NCBI RefSeq assembly: GCF_000801105.2
Contig: NC_079515.1
Span: forward strand, 28,419,407 to 28,483,406
Length of the DNA: 64,000 bases
Origin: Raphanus sativus
Taxonomy: Eukaryota > Streptophyta > Magnoliopsida > Brassicales > Brassicaceae
Direction: 5' to 3'
The notes beneath the pieces were generated by a model. It had not been told where the DNA came from and did not search any database. It was given only the letters and a program-made list of their open reading frames with translations. The position numbers were made by a program, and so were the translations under genes. Shown one piece after another: positions 63,931-64,000 of this stretch; the first letter of the stretch is position 1; each line of letters begins with the position of its first letter.

Positions 63931-64000
63931 GTAAGTCAATGGATTTCTTCTCCCATCTAATTTTTTTTTTCCAATATGAATGAAATCTCTCTGACTGTGT

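Overview
The window is plant nuclear DNA from the family Brassicaceae, most likely a Brassica or close relative. The gene models have many short introns with GT..AG borders, intergenic DNA is AT-rich, and transposons are dense. The encoded proteins are very close to Arabidopsis thaliana proteins. The gene set largely matches one stretch of Arabidopsis chromosome 2 (around At2g26330 to At2g26540, recalled from memory). The exceptions are a CKX6-like gene (At3g63440 in Arabidopsis) and a ferrochelatase-2 gene (At2g30390) at the left end. This points to a rearranged, Brassica-type chromosome rather than A. thaliana itself.

Layout. 1-6.4 kb: CKX6 (+) and ferrochelatase FC2 (-), convergent. 6.5-10.3 kb: AT-rich DNA, then a Helitron (8184-10166) that carries a decayed piece of chloroplast psbC and a nested hAT MITE. 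10.3-13.1 kb: uroporphyrinogen-III synthase HEMD (+) with a SINE in an intron. 14.1-22.1 kb: PETM, JINGUBANG and SMU2/RED, all on the minus strand. 22.3-25.8 kb: a very young, non-autonomous LTR retrotransposon with two long unusual ORFs, inserted 237 bp upstream of the SMU2 start codon. 25.9-28.4 kb: an HMCES/SRAP-type DNA-protein crosslink protein (-). 28.9-36.2 kb: two Mutator-like elements with perfect 9-bp target duplications; the first is a Pack-MULE carrying a PPR gene fragment. 36.5-37.6 kb: an RBR-type E3 ligase. 38.2-39.8 kb: a PIF/Harbinger-like non-autonomous element. 42.2-50.1 kb: PIP5K3 and IQD4 (+). 50.1-54.7 kb: repeats, including a minus-strand Helitron end. 54.7-58.9 kb: PEX10 (+) and a small chloroplast-targeted protein of unknown function (-). 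58.9-64 kb: AT-rich DNA, a SINE, then the first eight exons of ERECTA (+), cut by the window edge.

Functions. The genes are independent housekeeping or signalling genes, not an operon or pathway cluster. FC2 and HEMD, both tetrapyrrole enzymes, do lie next to each other in divergent orientation, apparently because of a chromosome rearrangement. Exon borders were set by hand from GT/AG signals, reading-frame closure and remembered Arabidopsis homologues. In every complete model the exon lengths sum to a multiple of three. The most interesting non-gene content is the gene-capturing mobile elements and the young LTR element. I found no evidence of a wholly new biological system.
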